A DNA stretch of 64,000 bases from UMGS363 sp051881775 (GCA_051881775.1 JBJEQN010000011.1:1-64000); one strand, 5' to 3'. Shown: positions 7,353-16,949, counted from the stretch's first letter. Made by a program: numbers and translations. The notes: generated by a model from the sequence alone, not told the origin.

Positions 7353-9446
7353 TCACGCTCCGGCAGTCTGAGCTATCGCAACGTTGCCCACAGCCTGTAT
7401 CTGAACGGAGTTGTCTATCTCGCTGAAGGAAAGCACCGTTACGTTAGGTATAAACTGATCCACCAGCTTCTTGAAGTAAATTCTTACGATAGGAGAAGTA
7501 AGAACTATTGGCATAGGGATAATATCCTTCACCCTGTCTATCTGCTCGTTAAGCGAAGCGATAAGCAGCTGTATGGTCTGAGGGTCCATTGCAAGGTAGG
7601 AACCCTGGTCGGATTTCTTGACCGAAGCCACTATCTTGTTTTCCGTTTCGGTGTCAAGGGTAAGCACTCTTATCTGACCGCCGTCGGAGAAACGCCTTGT
7701 TATGGTACGCTTAAGCGCCTGACGGACGTATTCCGTGGTAATATCCACATCCTTCATAGTGTGCTGATTGTCGGCGATAGTTTCAAGTATGGTCTGAAGG
7801 TCTCTTATGGGAACGCCCTCTTTAAGCAGCAGGCAAAGCACCTTCTGCAGATAAGCGGGAGTAACTATGGAAGGAACTATATCGTCCACCACCGCAGGAT
7901 TGGTCTGCTTCAGCTTGTCGAGCATAGTCTTTACGTCCTGACGGGAAAGCAGCTCGTGAGCGTGAGCCTTTATGACCTCCGACAAGTGGGTGATGATGAC
8001 TGAGGTAGGGTCGATAAGCGTGTAGCCTGCAACCTCCGCACGGAGCTTGTTCTGCTCGGATATCCACTTGGCAGGGATATTGAACGCCGGCTCAACGGTG
8101 TCTATTCCGTCCACCTCGTGGGTAACTCCGCCGCTGTCAAGGGCAAGATAATGGTCCATAAGGACCTCCGCCTGAGCGACGATTTCGCCTTTTATCTTTA
8201 TAACATACTGATTTGGGTTTATATGCTGATTATCCCTCATTCTTACCGAGGGGAAAACCATACCCATATCAATGGCAAACTGTTTTCTGAATATTACCAC
8301 TCGTTCAATAAGCGTTCCGCCTGCGGATTCGTCGGCAAGGGGGATAAGGCTGTAGCCGAACTCCATTTCAATGGGTTCCACTTCAAGGAGCTTATAAACG
8401 TTGTCAATATCCTTGTAATACTCCATTTCGGAAAGGGCTTCCTTGTTTTCCTCCATTTCCTTTGCTGTGCTGCTGTCCGCAAGAGCAAGCTGCTGCTGAT
8501 TTCTCTGGAGAATAATACCAAGAGCAAGAAGTCCTGCACCGAGAACGATAAGCTGAGGCTTCGGAAAGCCCGGAATGAGCATCATAACAAGCATGATGCC
8601 GCCTGCTATCATAAGAACTCTCGGCTGCGAGGTAAACTGGTTCTTAACATCGGCTCCAAGGTTTTCCTCCGAAGCGGAACGGGTAACGATCATACCCATA
8701 GCCGTGGAGATAAGCAGCGCAGGCACCTGCGAGCAAAGACCGTCACCTACGGTAGCCAGAGTGTAGGTAGTAAGGACGGAGGAAAAATCCATTCCCTCAA
8801 ATACAAGACCCATTACCACGCCGCCGATAAGGTTTACAACGGCTGCAACGATAGAAAAGGTAGCATCGCCCTTGATGAACTTGGAAGCACCGTCCATAGC
8901 GCCGAAGAAGTCGGATTCACGCTGTATTTTTTCACGGCGCAGCTTTGCTTCGGCTTCGTTTATGGTACCGGAATTAAGGTCTGCGTCAATAGCCATCTGC
9001 TTACCGGGCATAGCGTCCAGAGTAAAGCGGGCGGTTACTTCCGCAACTCTTTCTGCACCCTTTGTTACAACAAGCATCTGCACAACGGTTATAAGTATGA
9101 ATACGATAAAACCGATAACTGCGTTGCCTTTCATAACAAAGGAGCCGAACGCCGCAACTATGTGTCCGGCATTGCCCTGCTGGGAAAGGATAAGTCTTGT
9201 GGAAGAGATATTCAGACCGAGCCTGAATATTGTCGTAATAAGAAGCAGCGAGGGGAAAATGGAGAATTCCAGCGGCTCCTTTACATACATGGTTATCAGC
9301 AGTATTACCAGCGATAACGCTATGTTTACGACAAATAGCATATCCAGCAGCCATGTTGGCAGCGGAATGATGATAAGGAAAATAGCAAGTATTACAAATA
9401 CCGTAACGGCATTATCCAGATATTTTTTCACGGTCCTGCAACACAC
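7353..9446 (-). CDS. flhA: FlhA, flagellar type III export gate component
   Basis: The 697-residue protein has about eight transmembrane segments in the first 330 residues and the FHIPEP-family region (TARFTLDAMPGKQMAID...GAMDGASKFIKGDA), then a cytosolic domain that docks chaperone-substrate complexes. It forms the nonameric ring of the export gate. The GTG at 9446 is 2 nt from AAAGG, which is tight; a second in-frame GTG at 9431 would give an N-terminus beginning with two lysines and may be the true start. The usual downstream flhF and flhG are missing: fliA follows directly. Confidence 0.96.
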   Translation of the reverse strand: MCCRTVKKYLDNAVTVFVILAIFLIIIPLPTWLLDMLFVVNIALSLVILLITMYVKEPLEFSIFPSLLLITTIFRLGLNISSTRLILSQQGNAGHIVAAFGSFVMKGNAVIGFIVFILITVVQMLVVTKGAERVAEVTARFTLDAMPGKQMAIDADLNSGTINEAEAKLRREKIQRESDFFGAMDGASKFIKGDATFSIVAAVVNLIGGVVMGLVFEGMDFSSVLTTYTLATVGDGLCSQVPALLISTAMGMIVTRSASEENLGADVKNQFTSQPRVLMIAGGIMLVMMLIPGFPKPQLIVLGAGLLALGIILQRNQQQLALADSSTAKEMEENKEALSEMEYYKDIDNVYKLLEVEPIEMEFGYSLIPLADESAGGTLIERVVIFRKQFAIDMGMVFPSVRMRDNQHINPNQYVIKIKGEIVAQAEVLMDHYLALDSGGVTHEVDGIDTVEPAFNIPAKWISEQNKLRAEVAGYTLIDPTSVIITHLSEVIKAHAHELLSRQDVKTMLDKLKQTNPAVVDDIVPSIVTPAYLQKVLCLLLKEGVPIRDLQTILETIADNQHTMKDVDITTEYVRQALKRTITRRFSDGGQIRVLTLDTETENKIVASVKKSDQGSYLAMDPQTIQLLIASLNEQIDRVKDIIPMPIVLTSPIVRIYFKKLVDQFIPNVTVLSFSEIDNSVQIQAVGNVAIAQTAGA

Positions 9447-9482
9447 TGCCTTTCTTTATATATAAACAAATAGGGTAAGTTA

Positions 9483-10592
9483 TCAATAAACCGATTTGGG
9501 AGGTTCTCCCGGCTTTCTGTCCGTAAGCCCGTAAACAAAAGCAAGGACTTCCGCAACAGCGTGATAAAAGCTGGGTGGTATCTCCTTACCCACCTCCACG
9601 GAATCATAAAGACCTCTTGCAAGAGGCTTGTTTTCAACTGTGGCAACATCATTTTTCTCTGCGATCTCAACTATTCTCATCGCAAGGTTGTCCGCTCCCT
9701 TCGCCACAACAACAGGAGCGTTGTTTTTATCTTCATCATACTTCACCGCAACGGCAAAGTGTGTAGGGTTTCTTATAATTACGTCTGCGTCGGGTACTGC
9801 GTCCATCATTCGGCTCATAGCCATCTGACGCTGTATCTGACGGCGCTTTCCCTTTACCTGAGGGTCACCTTCCAGGCTCTTGTACTCTTCCTTGACCTCC
9901 TGTTTGGTCATTCTCATATCCTTTTCAAACTTGAAATACTGGAAAAGTACGTCCACAACGGCAACTCCGACGAAAACCACAGCTACCTTCATTACTATGG
10001 AATACACCGCCTCCGCCATATACACAAGCGAATTGAGAATATCCATATCATACAGCTTCGCAAACTCGGGGATACGCTTTTTTATTTCGCCATAAACAAC
10101 GAAAACCAGTATCACCAGCTTGATTATAGCCTTTGCAAGCTCAAAAAGGGAGCTTAGGGAAAACATTTTCTTTATCCCGTTGATAGGATTCAGCTTGCTT
10201 ATCTTAAATTTAAGGGATTCCTTGGAAAAAAGGAATTTTGTCTGTGCGCCTGTGGCAATAATTGTTACCGCCGCCGACACAAGAAGCACGGGACCTGCCG
10301 TAATAACGACCACCTTGCCTATTTCAAGCATCAGCTTTGCATAGACCTGCATTCCGTCAATGGTGGTGCCGTTGTTCCCCATACCGCCTCCGGCAAGGGA
10401 AAGCCAGTATGTAAGGGAGTCCTCCGCAGTTGTCAGCATAAATTTTGCCATGACCCTGAGAACGGCGAACACAATAAGGATAAACGCCGCAGTAACAACG
10501 TCCTTGCTTTGCATAACGTTGCCCTTTTTACGTTCCTCACGCCGCTTATGGTCGGTGGCCTTTTCGGTTTTTTCGCCTGCGCTCTCCGGCAT
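9483..10592 (-). CDS. flhB: FlhB, flagellar export switch protein
   Basis: The 369-residue protein has four transmembrane segments and a C-terminal cytosolic domain with the autocleavage motif NPTH (ADVIIRNPTHFAVAVKYD near residue 270-287). FlhB switches export from rod/hook to filament substrates, working with FliK. The N-terminus is charged and typical (GEKTEKATDHKRREERKKG). It lies between fliR and flhA in the conserved export block. Confidence 0.96.
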   Translation of the reverse strand: MPESAGEKTEKATDHKRREERKKGNVMQSKDVVTAAFILIVFAVLRVMAKFMLTTAEDSLTYWLSLAGGGMGNNGTTIDGMQVYAKLMLEIGKVVVITAGPVLLVSAAVTIIATGAQTKFLFSKESLKFKISKLNPINGIKKMFSLSSLFELAKAIIKLVILVFVVYGEIKKRIPEFAKLYDMDILNSLVYMAEAVYSIVMKVAVVFVGVAVVDVLFQYFKFEKDMRMTKQEVKEEYKSLEGDPQVKGKRRQIQRQMAMSRMMDAVPDADVIIRNPTHFAVAVKYDEDKNNAPVVVAKGADNLAMRIVEIAEKNDVATVENKPLARGLYDSVEVGKEIPPSFYHAVAEVLAFVYGLTDRKPGEPPKSVY

Positions 10593-10630
10593 TGTGATCC
10601 CCCCTTTTTACTCAAAGCAAACCCATAAAC

Positions 10631-11416
10631 TTATTGCCCCGGTATGAGGGGAAGCACTCCCTCAAGCGTTTCAAGCCATATATCCATAAATTTGTCGATA
10701 AAATTCGACATCGGAACTGCCAATAGAAAAAGAACAAGAAATCCGAAGCCCACCTTAAGCTGAATATTAACGACCATGATCTGTATCTGCGGCACTGATT
10801 TCATAAGTACGCCTACGCAGAACTGAAGTATAAGCTGGGAAGCGATTATAGGCATCGCTATCTTGAGAACAAGTCCCAGTACCACGGAAAAATATTCAAC
10901 AACAGTAATTGCAAAATTCGGATCAAGACCCCCCGTGCCAAGTGGGATAATATCGTAGGAACGCACGAAAAGCTCTATATATGTCATATGAGCGTTTGTC
11001 ACGAAAAAGTAAAGATACATCATAAAGCTTACAAAGGAGCCCATGATAGACATCTGCATATTGGTTCCCGGGTCGAACACCTTAGCCATACCCAGACCTG
11101 CCTGCATATCCATTATTTCGCCGCTCATCTGAACGCTGTAAAAAAACATATCGGTAATAAAACCGAGAACAACTCCGACAATGCCCTCTCTGAGTATCAT
11201 CATCAGATAAACGCCTGCCGCAGCCCCCGTGTTGACCGCTTCCGGCTGCCTTACCGTTATAACGATAAGTGAAATAAGCAGGCAGCATATGACCCTTACC
11301 ATTGACGGGATATTTCTTCGCGACAAAATAGGGTTAAATGCAAAAATACCGAGAACTCTTGAAAAAACCAGCAGATTGGTCTCAAAATTATCGAAAACAA
11401 GGCTGTAAAAATCCAC
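10631..11416 (-). CDS. fliR: FliR, flagellar export gate protein
   Basis: The 261-residue integral membrane protein has about six hydrophobic segments and FliR-type motifs such as RVLGIFAFNPILSRRNIPS near the N-terminus and VPQIQIMVVNIQLKVGFG near residue 200. FliR, FliP and FliQ build the inner core of the export channel. Spacing to fliQ is 16 bp. Confidence 0.95.
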   Translation of the reverse strand: MDFYSLVFDNFETNLLVFSRVLGIFAFNPILSRRNIPSMVRVICCLLISLIVITVRQPEAVNTGAAAGVYLMMILREGIVGVVLGFITDMFFYSVQMSGEIMDMQAGLGMAKVFDPGTNMQMSIMGSFVSFMMYLYFFVTNAHMTYIELFVRSYDIIPLGTGGLDPNFAITVVEYFSVVLGLVLKIAMPIIASQLILQFCVGVLMKSVPQIQIMVVNIQLKVGFGFLVLFLLAVPMSNFIDKFMDIWLETLEGVLPLIPGQ

Positions 11417-11432
11417 TTTCTCAGCCCTCCGC

Positions 11433-11717
11433 TTAAATTGTGACCGTCTGCTGACTTACCTGCGTGATAATATCAAAAATGTCGTAAACAAAGTCGTTCA
11501 TGGAGCTTATCATCATAGGCGCCATAAGCAGAAGCAGCACCGCAATAGTCAGCGCCTTCGGAACAAACGAAAGGGTCTGTTCGTGTATCTGCGTAGCCGC
11601 CTGCAATATAGATATAACAAGTCCGACGATCATGCTTATGAGCAGCAGCGGTCCTGCCAGCTTAATTGAAAGCATAAGTGCGTCCCTGAATATCTGTACA
11701 ACCATATCCTGAGTCAT
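11433..11717 (-). CDS. fliQ: FliQ, flagellar export gate protein
   Basis: The 94-residue protein has two hydrophobic helices separated by a short loop (AATQIHEQTLSFVPK), which matches FliQ in length and pattern. It is a subunit of the FliP5Q4R1 export core. It sits between fliP and fliR, as in nearly all flagellar operons. Confidence 0.95.
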   Translation of the reverse strand: MTQDMVVQIFRDALMLSIKLAGPLLLISMIVGLVISILQAATQIHEQTLSFVPKALTIAVLLLLMAPMMISSMNDFVYDIFDIITQVSQQTVTI

Positions 11718-11731
11718 TTTCCGCCGCCTCC

Positions 11732-12670
11732 CTACAGGTTGAAGCCGTTTGCAAGAGAACCTACAAGCAGCGTCCAGCCGTCTACAAGAACAAACAGCAG
11801 TATCTTAAACGGGATCGAGATGGTAGTCGGCGGAAGCATCATCATACCCATTGACATAAGCACCGTTGAAACAACGATGTCTATGATAAGGAAGGGTATG
11901 TAAAGCAAAAAGCCGATCTCAAAGCCTATTTTTATCTCACTGAGAATGAATGCCGGAACTACGGTAATAAAGCTTACCTCGTTAACAAATTCCTCTTCGG
12001 TCTCCGCCTCTATCTCTGTGCCGGAAAGCTCAAGAAAGAAGTTCATTGACTCGTTGGAGGTATTTTTCAGCATCCATTTTTTCAAGGGAACGGAAGCAGC
12101 CTTGACCGCCTCCACCGACGTATATTCGCCTTCTTTATAGGGTACATACGCCGTCTCGTTCATCTCCGATATTACGGGAGACATTATAAAAAGCGTAAGG
12201 AACAGCGCAAGACCTATCATTACCTGATTCGGAGGTGTCTGCTGAACGCCCATAGCGTTTCTCAGAAGTGAGAAGGAGATAATGATCCTTGTAAAGCAGG
12301 TCATCATCACCAGTATGGACGGCGCAAGAGACAGTATCGTTATCAGTATAATAAGGTCTATGGTGTTTGTGCTGTTGTTAACGTCAAGGAGGTCAAGCAG
12401 ACTTTCCGTATCGGTGTCATTGTCCGTAACAGGCTCATCGTAGGGCAGCTCGTTGTCTGCCGCTTCCTGCACCTGTTCGTCCGGGTCCTGAAGCTCCTGT
12501 GTCTGCTGGGGAACGGAGGTCTCAACATTAGGGATAGTTGTGACCAAGCCTGTTTCCGCCGAAACACTTACCGACGGAAAGAGCATAACTCCGGCAGCCA
12601 TTACGCCAATGACTGAAACAGCGGCGGCAAATTTCCGCAAAACCCTTCTATTAAAAATCGCTGTTTTCAT
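11732..12670 (-). CDS. fliP: FliP, flagellar export gate protein, with acidic N-terminal extension
   Basis: The conserved FliP core starts about residue 105 of this 312-residue form: ILITILSLAPSILVMMTCFTR, then LRNAMGVQQTPPNQVMIGLALFLT, and the C-terminal DIVVSTVLMSMGMMMLPP. Before it are a signal-peptide-like hydrophobic segment (about residues 10-38) and some 65 residues rich in Asp, Glu, Gln, Thr and Asn. I begin at the ATG at 12670; the upstream in-frame extension would overlap fliO by 77 bp and lacks support. The chosen start still overlaps fliO by 20 bp. The acidic segment should face the cell exterior once the signal is removed. Confidence 0.92.
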   Translation of the reverse strand: MKTAIFNRRVLRKFAAAVSVIGVMAAGVMLFPSVSVSAETGLVTTIPNVETSVPQQTQELQDPDEQVQEAADNELPYDEPVTDNDTDTESLLDLLDVNNSTNTIDLIILITILSLAPSILVMMTCFTRIIISFSLLRNAMGVQQTPPNQVMIGLALFLTLFIMSPVISEMNETAYVPYKEGEYTSVEAVKAASVPLKKWMLKNTSNESMNFFLELSGTEIEAETEEEFVNEVSFITVVPAFILSEIKIGFEIGFLLYIPFLIIDIVVSTVLMSMGMMMLPPTTISIPFKILLFVLVDGWTLLVGSLANGFNL

Positions 12671-13070
12671 CACTTCCGTAACCGTCCTCCTGTTCCGAAA
12701 CGTCCTTTTCTCCGCCCGAAGGGGCATTGTTTTTACCCGATATAACGCTTTTCAGACTTTCCATAAAGCTGCCGCCGCCCGTCGGAGCGTCCGCTGTCAT
12801 TTCAGCAACGTCATCCTCGTCAAGGTCGGCAAGCTTTGAAACGGAATTCGGGGTAACGCCCAGAAGCATTATCTTCTTTCCGACCTTTACCACAAGAAGC
12901 TGCTTATCCTGAGCTATACCCATACATTCGATTATTTTTATCCCGTTCTGCGCACCGTTCCAGCCTGTGCTGCGAAATTTTTTATTCAGCCACTTCGTCG
13001 CATAATATGTTAGAAAAATAAGTCCTATTACGCCGAGAAGCGCACAAATGACCATTAAAATATCAGACAC
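12651..13070 (-). CDS. fliO: FliO/FliZ-type flagellar biosynthesis protein
   Basis: The 139-residue protein has one N-terminal transmembrane helix (about residues 4-24), a basic segment (KWLNKKFRS), and the compact domain typical of FliO (IKIIECMGIAQDKQLLVVKVGKKIMLLGVT). The C-terminal 50 residues are acidic and low-complexity. FliO helps assemble or stabilise FliP. The GTG start at 13070 follows GGAGG by 7 nt. Position between cheY and fliP agrees with the family. Confidence 0.9.
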   Translation of the reverse strand: MSDILMVICALLGVIGLIFLTYYATKWLNKKFRSTGWNGAQNGIKIIECMGIAQDKQLLVVKVGKKIMLLGVTPNSVSKLADLDEDDVAEMTADAPTGGGSFMESLKSVISGKNNAPSGGEKDVSEQEDGYGSDENSDF

Positions 13071-13099
13071 GCCGCAACCTCCGCACAGAACAAAACCGC

Positions 13100-13462
13100 T
13101 TAACCGAGAACCTTCTGAACAGTCTGGAGAATTCTGTCAGGCTTAAAGGGCTTAACGATAAAGTCAAGAGCGCCCAGCTTGATAGCCTCAACGACCATAG
13201 CTTCCTGACCCATAGCGGAACACATAACTACCTTTGCGGAAGGGTCGCTTGCCTTGATGTCTCTGAGAGCCTCAATACCTGTCTTGTTGGGCATTGTAAT
13301 ATCCATAATAACAAGGTCGGGGTGCTCGTTTGCATATGTATTGCAGGCAATTTCCCCGTCTGCAGCCTCAATAATGTTGGTGTAGCCGTTCTTTGTGAGA
13401 GCGTCCTTGATCATCATTCTCATAAAAGCTGCGTCGTCTACAAGCATAATCTTCTTATCCAT
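13100..13462 (-). CDS. cheY: CheY, chemotaxis response regulator
   Basis: The 120-residue single-domain receiver has the acidic pocket Asp9/Asp10, phosphoacceptor Asp54 (LVIMDITMPNKTG), Ser in MCSAMGQ, and Lys in FIVKPFKPD. Phospho-CheY binds FliM and FliY to control rotation. It is placed between fliY and fliO, as in Bacillus and clostridial operons. The kinase CheA is not in the window. Confidence 0.96.
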   Translation of the reverse strand: MDKKIMLVDDAAFMRMMIKDALTKNGYTNIIEAADGEIACNTYANEHPDLVIMDITMPNKTGIEALRDIKASDPSAKVVMCSAMGQEAMVVEAIKLGALDFIVKPFKPDRILQTVQKVLG

Positions 13463-13468
13463 AGCGAT

Positions 13469-14809
13469 TTACTCCTTACCTAAATTATCTAAAAATTTGG
13501 ATTTTATAATTTCTGTAACTCTTACGGCAAAGTTGTCGTCAATAACAACAACGTCTCCCTTTGCGATAAGATTGCCGTTAACGATAATATCGACGGGCGC
13601 ACCTGCCTGTCTTTCAAGCTCGATTATGGTTCCCTGTGTAAATTCAAGTATCTCCTTCACCTTTTTGGTAGTGGAGCCTATTTCAACGGAAACGTTAAGG
13701 GGAACGCCCATAAGCAGCTTAAGGTTGTCGTTCTGCTCCTTTGAAAGGCTGCTATTATTATATGTAGCAAAATTCTGAAGCTGAACAGGCTGAATATTCA
13801 TTGCAGGCTGCTGAGGTGCATAACCGTAAGGCTGCTGATACATACCCTGGGGCATCTGACCTGTCGGCTGCTGAGGATAACCGCCCGGAACAGGCTGCTG
13901 GGGGTACATTCCGTAAGGATTCATACCGTTCTGCGGCATATTGGGGTCGTATCCGTAAGGCGCAGCGCCGGGAACGGGCTGCTGAGGATAACCGCCGGGA
14001 GCTGCATTCGGTGCCTGCTGCGCAGGTGCAGGCTGAGGAGCCGTCTGCGGAGCAGGAGCAGGCTGTGCAGGTTCGGAAGCTGCTGCCGCACCGCCGTTAA
14101 GAAGAGCCTCTATCTCCTCCTGCGAAAGCGTTGTGCCGCCTCCCGAAGAAGCGGAAGGCTGAGGCTGAGGCTCGGGCTCGGGCTCTGCCGCTGCGCTGTA
14201 GCCTGCCATCATTTTCTCCGCCATTTCCTTTGCAAGGTCAATGGTAAGAACGGATATGAACTCGGAATTTATAACTCCGTCTATTGTAATATTGAATTTT
14301 ATGCTGACTACGTTTTCGTCGCTTATCTCATAAAGGCTTGTGATGCTTTCGGCGTTGTTCTGAACAAAAGCCTCGGGGGTGGAAATATCGACTGCCGTGT
14401 CAATTATTTCGGAAAGAGCCGTTGCGGAAGCGCCCATCATCTGGTTCATGACCTCGCACACAGCGGATATATTCATTTCATCAAACTGAAAATCATCCGT
14501 GACCTCCAGCGGCAGACCCATAAGCTGGTCAAGGATAAGCTGAACGTCGTTCTGTTTCAGAATAAGGACATTCTGACCTGCAACGCCCTGAGTATATTTG
14601 ATCCTGACCATAATGGCAGGTTCAAGTTCGGGAAACAGCAGTTCCTGCGATTTAACTATGGTAACTGTCGGAGTTGTGATCCAGACCTTAGCAGAAAGCA
14701 TATTCGAAACAGCGGTTGCAGCCGAACCCATGGTGATATTCATTATCTCACCGATAGCGTCCATCTCGACTTCGCCGAAGCCGTCAACAACAAGTTTTTC
14801 GTCGCTCAT
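13469..14809 (-). CDS. fliY: FliY, switch protein with CheC-like and FliN domains
   Basis: The 446-residue C-ring protein has three parts. Residues 1-215 are CheC-like, with two phosphatase helices (AIGEIMNITMGSAATAVSN near 16-34 and AVCEVMNQMMGASATALSE near 116-134). Residues 215-345 are a linker rich in Pro, Gln, Gly and Tyr that contains the motif LSQEEIEALLNGG near 228-240. About 345-446 is the FliN/SpoA domain (LLMGVPLNVSVEIGSTTKKV...GAPVDIIVNGNLIAKGDVVVID). FliY dephosphorylates CheY-P at the motor and completes the switch with FliM and FliG. The EIDALL-type motif is usually at the very N-terminus of FliY or FliM; here it is internal. Confidence 0.95.
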   Translation of the reverse strand: MSDEKLVVDGFGEVEMDAIGEIMNITMGSAATAVSNMLSAKVWITTPTVTIVKSQELLFPELEPAIMVRIKYTQGVAGQNVLILKQNDVQLILDQLMGLPLEVTDDFQFDEMNISAVCEVMNQMMGASATALSEIIDTAVDISTPEAFVQNNAESITSLYEISDENVVSIKFNITIDGVINSEFISVLTIDLAKEMAEKMMAGYSAAAEPEPEPQPQPSASSGGGTTLSQEEIEALLNGGAAAASEPAQPAPAPQTAPQPAPAQQAPNAAPGGYPQQPVPGAAPYGYDPNMPQNGMNPYGMYPQQPVPGGYPQQPTGQMPQGMYQQPYGYAPQQPAMNIQPVQLQNFATYNNSSLSKEQNDNLKLLMGVPLNVSVEIGSTTKKVKEILEFTQGTIIELERQAGAPVDIIVNGNLIAKGDVVVIDDNFAVRVTEIIKSKFLDNLGKE

Positions 14810-14817
14810 TATCTCTG

Positions 14818-15825
14818 TTACCTCAATTCTTTATATATATTATCGATTTTCACGGCTTTTTTATTGCTCTTTATGCCAAGTTTGCCGTCAAACCAGATGT
14901 TATTGCCGATTTTGACTGTAATATTGCTGTCGATGGGAACGTTAAGAGGTATAACGTCGCCCGGCTGAAGAGTAAGAACGTCGTAGAGGTCCAGCGTTGT
15001 ATCGCAGAGGATAGCGTCTATCTGAAGCTCGGAATCCTTGATAGCGTCCATAAGTGAAACTCTGCGTTCGTTTTCACGCTTGGGGTCAAGCTTTTTGGTG
15101 GTTCTTGCCCACTTGTCACCGAATTTTGACATTATGGATTCAAGTCCCAGCGCCGGGATACATATGGAGACCGTGTTTTTTACGTCCTTTATCTCCATTT
15201 CAAGCATAACGATGATAACTACCTCGTCCGGCGAAATGGACTGGACTACTCTGGAGTTTGTTTCTATCGTAGTCAGCACAGGATTGACATCTATGTAATT
15301 TCCCCAAGGCTCTTTAAGCAAAGTCGCCATTTTCTTAAGTACGTTGGACATAAGACCCACCTCAATTTCGGTGAAATCCCTGTTCTGATCCGTATAAGAG
15401 CCTGCGCCGCCCATAAGCCTGTCCATCATTGTATATGCAATAGGGTTTGAAAGCTGAAGAATACAGTTTGTTTCAAGAACGTCGTCGTCCGTTATGCCCA
15501 TATTTACCATAGCCATCATAACATAATCGGGAAGAGCGTTGTTGAATTCATAATAAAGCTGTTCCTCTATCTGAAGAACCTCCACCTTACAGTAAACTCT
15601 GAGAAGACCTGTAAGATAAGAAGAAAGCACACGCGAATAGTTTTCAAAAATACCGTCAATGACTTTGAGCTGTTCCTTAGTGAACTTTTTAGGCATCTTA
15701 AAGTCATAGGTTTTTATCTTCTTTTCACTGGCCTGCTCCTCGATCTCGTCCAAAGCCTTTGTGCCTTCCGACGAAAAGCTGTTCAGAAGTGCGTCTATCT
15801 GGCTTTGTGACAATACGTCAGCCAT
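14818..15825 (-). CDS. fliM: FliM, flagellar motor switch protein
   Basis: The 335-residue protein starts with the CheY-P-binding motif LSQSQIDALLNSF, followed by the CheC-like middle domain (KFTKEQLKVIDGIFENYSR...) and a C-terminal SpoA/FliN-like domain (DVLTLQPGDVIPLNVPIDSN). It forms the middle of the C-ring between FliG and FliY. It sits downstream of motB with no fliL between, and 8 bp before fliY. Confidence 0.96.
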   Translation of the reverse strand: MADVLSQSQIDALLNSFSSEGTKALDEIEEQASEKKIKTYDFKMPKKFTKEQLKVIDGIFENYSRVLSSYLTGLLRVYCKVEVLQIEEQLYYEFNNALPDYVMMAMVNMGITDDDVLETNCILQLSNPIAYTMMDRLMGGAGSYTDQNRDFTEIEVGLMSNVLKKMATLLKEPWGNYIDVNPVLTTIETNSRVVQSISPDEVVIIVMLEMEIKDVKNTVSICIPALGLESIMSKFGDKWARTTKKLDPKRENERRVSLMDAIKDSELQIDAILCDTTLDLYDVLTLQPGDVIPLNVPIDSNITVKIGNNIWFDGKLGIKSNKKAVKIDNIYKELR

Positions 15826-15884
15826 ATTTCCGGATCATTCCTTTCCTTGCGGTATAAAGCCCTGTCCAAATCAGATAATGCAGG

Positions 15885-16850
15885 TCATTCCGCTGCGCTG
15901 TCCGCCGGCTGCGGTCTGCTGTTCTGCATATCGGCTATAGCGTCTTCTTTGGAAACATACTCTCTTGTGGGGTCGTTTCTTCCGCTGTCGGCAGCTTCCG
16001 TAACGGCATCGACATCTGCGGCGGTCTCCGAAGCAGGAGCGCCTCCCTCCGAGCCGGAAGGAAGAACGAAGTTGTTGCCGAATTCAAGCTGAAGCAGCTC
16101 TGTAAGCACCTCGGAATCGGTGAAATCCATATCATTTCTGATAAATACGATCTCAACACGGCGGTTCTGCCGTCTGCCCTCCTCGGTGTCGTTGCTTTCA
16201 AGAGGTCTGTTTTTGCCGTAGCCTGCGGAAGAGAACTTGTCCGAATCGCAGGCGTCAAGGCCTATCATATAGTTAATAACGGAATTTGCCCTTCCTGAGG
16301 ACAGATCCCATTCATTGACATCGGAGCTTGCGCTTGCGGCTGTATGACCGCTTACTTTAATAGCGTAAACCATTTCGTTGACGGCTCTTATACCGTCGGA
16401 AATAATATCCAGGATATATTTTCCCTCGTCAAGAAGCTCATCGCTGTCTCCTGCGAAGAATACGTTATCCCTGAATCGCATATAAACGCCCGTGTCGGAC
16501 ATTTCAACGCTTACGCTGTCCTGAAGGTTATTTGTCACAACGACTTCCTTCAGATACATAAAGAAGTCCTCAAAATCCACGATCTCCTCGGTTTCCTCGA
16601 CCTCAGGAACCGTATCGTCATAAACCGCCGTGGGGTCGTTTTCCGGCTGAGGCTCGCCGACTACTCTGACCTTTGTATCGGAGATCTTACCCTTTGAAAA
16701 TGCCTCGGCAATATACTGCCATTTACTTGTATCCATTGACGACATTGAATAAAGCAGAACGAAGAACGTCAGCATCAGCGTTACCATGTCGCCGTATGTA
16801 TCCATCCAGCTTCCGCCTTCTTCTTCGCTTCCTCCGCGTTTTCTCGCCAC
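15885..16850 (-). CDS. motB: MotB, flagellar stator protein
   Basis: The protein has a basic N-terminus, a single membrane helix with the proton-binding Asp (DTYGDMVTLMLTFFVLLYS), a linker, and an OmpA-like peptidoglycan-binding domain (KVSGHTAASASSDVNEWDLS...NRRVEIVFI). About 75 extra residues, mostly acidic or Ala/Ser-rich, follow that domain. I choose the GTG at 16850, where AGAGG is 8 nt upstream, over the in-frame GTG at 16859, which abuts the same site. Unusually, 175 bp separate it from motA, with a candidate promoter in the gap. Confidence 0.93.
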   Translation of the reverse strand: MARKRGGSEEEGGSWMDTYGDMVTLMLTFFVLLYSMSSMDTSKWQYIAEAFSKGKISDTKVRVVGEPQPENDPTAVYDDTVPEVEETEEIVDFEDFFMYLKEVVVTNNLQDSVSVEMSDTGVYMRFRDNVFFAGDSDELLDEGKYILDIISDGIRAVNEMVYAIKVSGHTAASASSDVNEWDLSSGRANSVINYMIGLDACDSDKFSSAGYGKNRPLESNDTEEGRRQNRRVEIVFIRNDMDFTDSEVLTELLQLEFGNNFVLPSGSEGGAPASETAADVDAVTEAADSGRNDPTREYVSKEDAIADMQNSRPQPADSAAE

Positions 16851-16949
16851 AGTGATCACCTCTCAGTATAAAAGGGAATCCATCGGGTACTCTGTCGTTT
16901 TCGGGTATGCAAAGCCTGTTTTTCTTCACATAAAAACTTCCGATAGACT

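Noticed and set aside
8118..9317. Long plus-strand open frame opposite flhA
   Set aside because: It is antisense to strongly conserved FlhA, has no ribosome-binding site and a His/Lys/Asn/Tyr-rich composition typical of a shadow frame.
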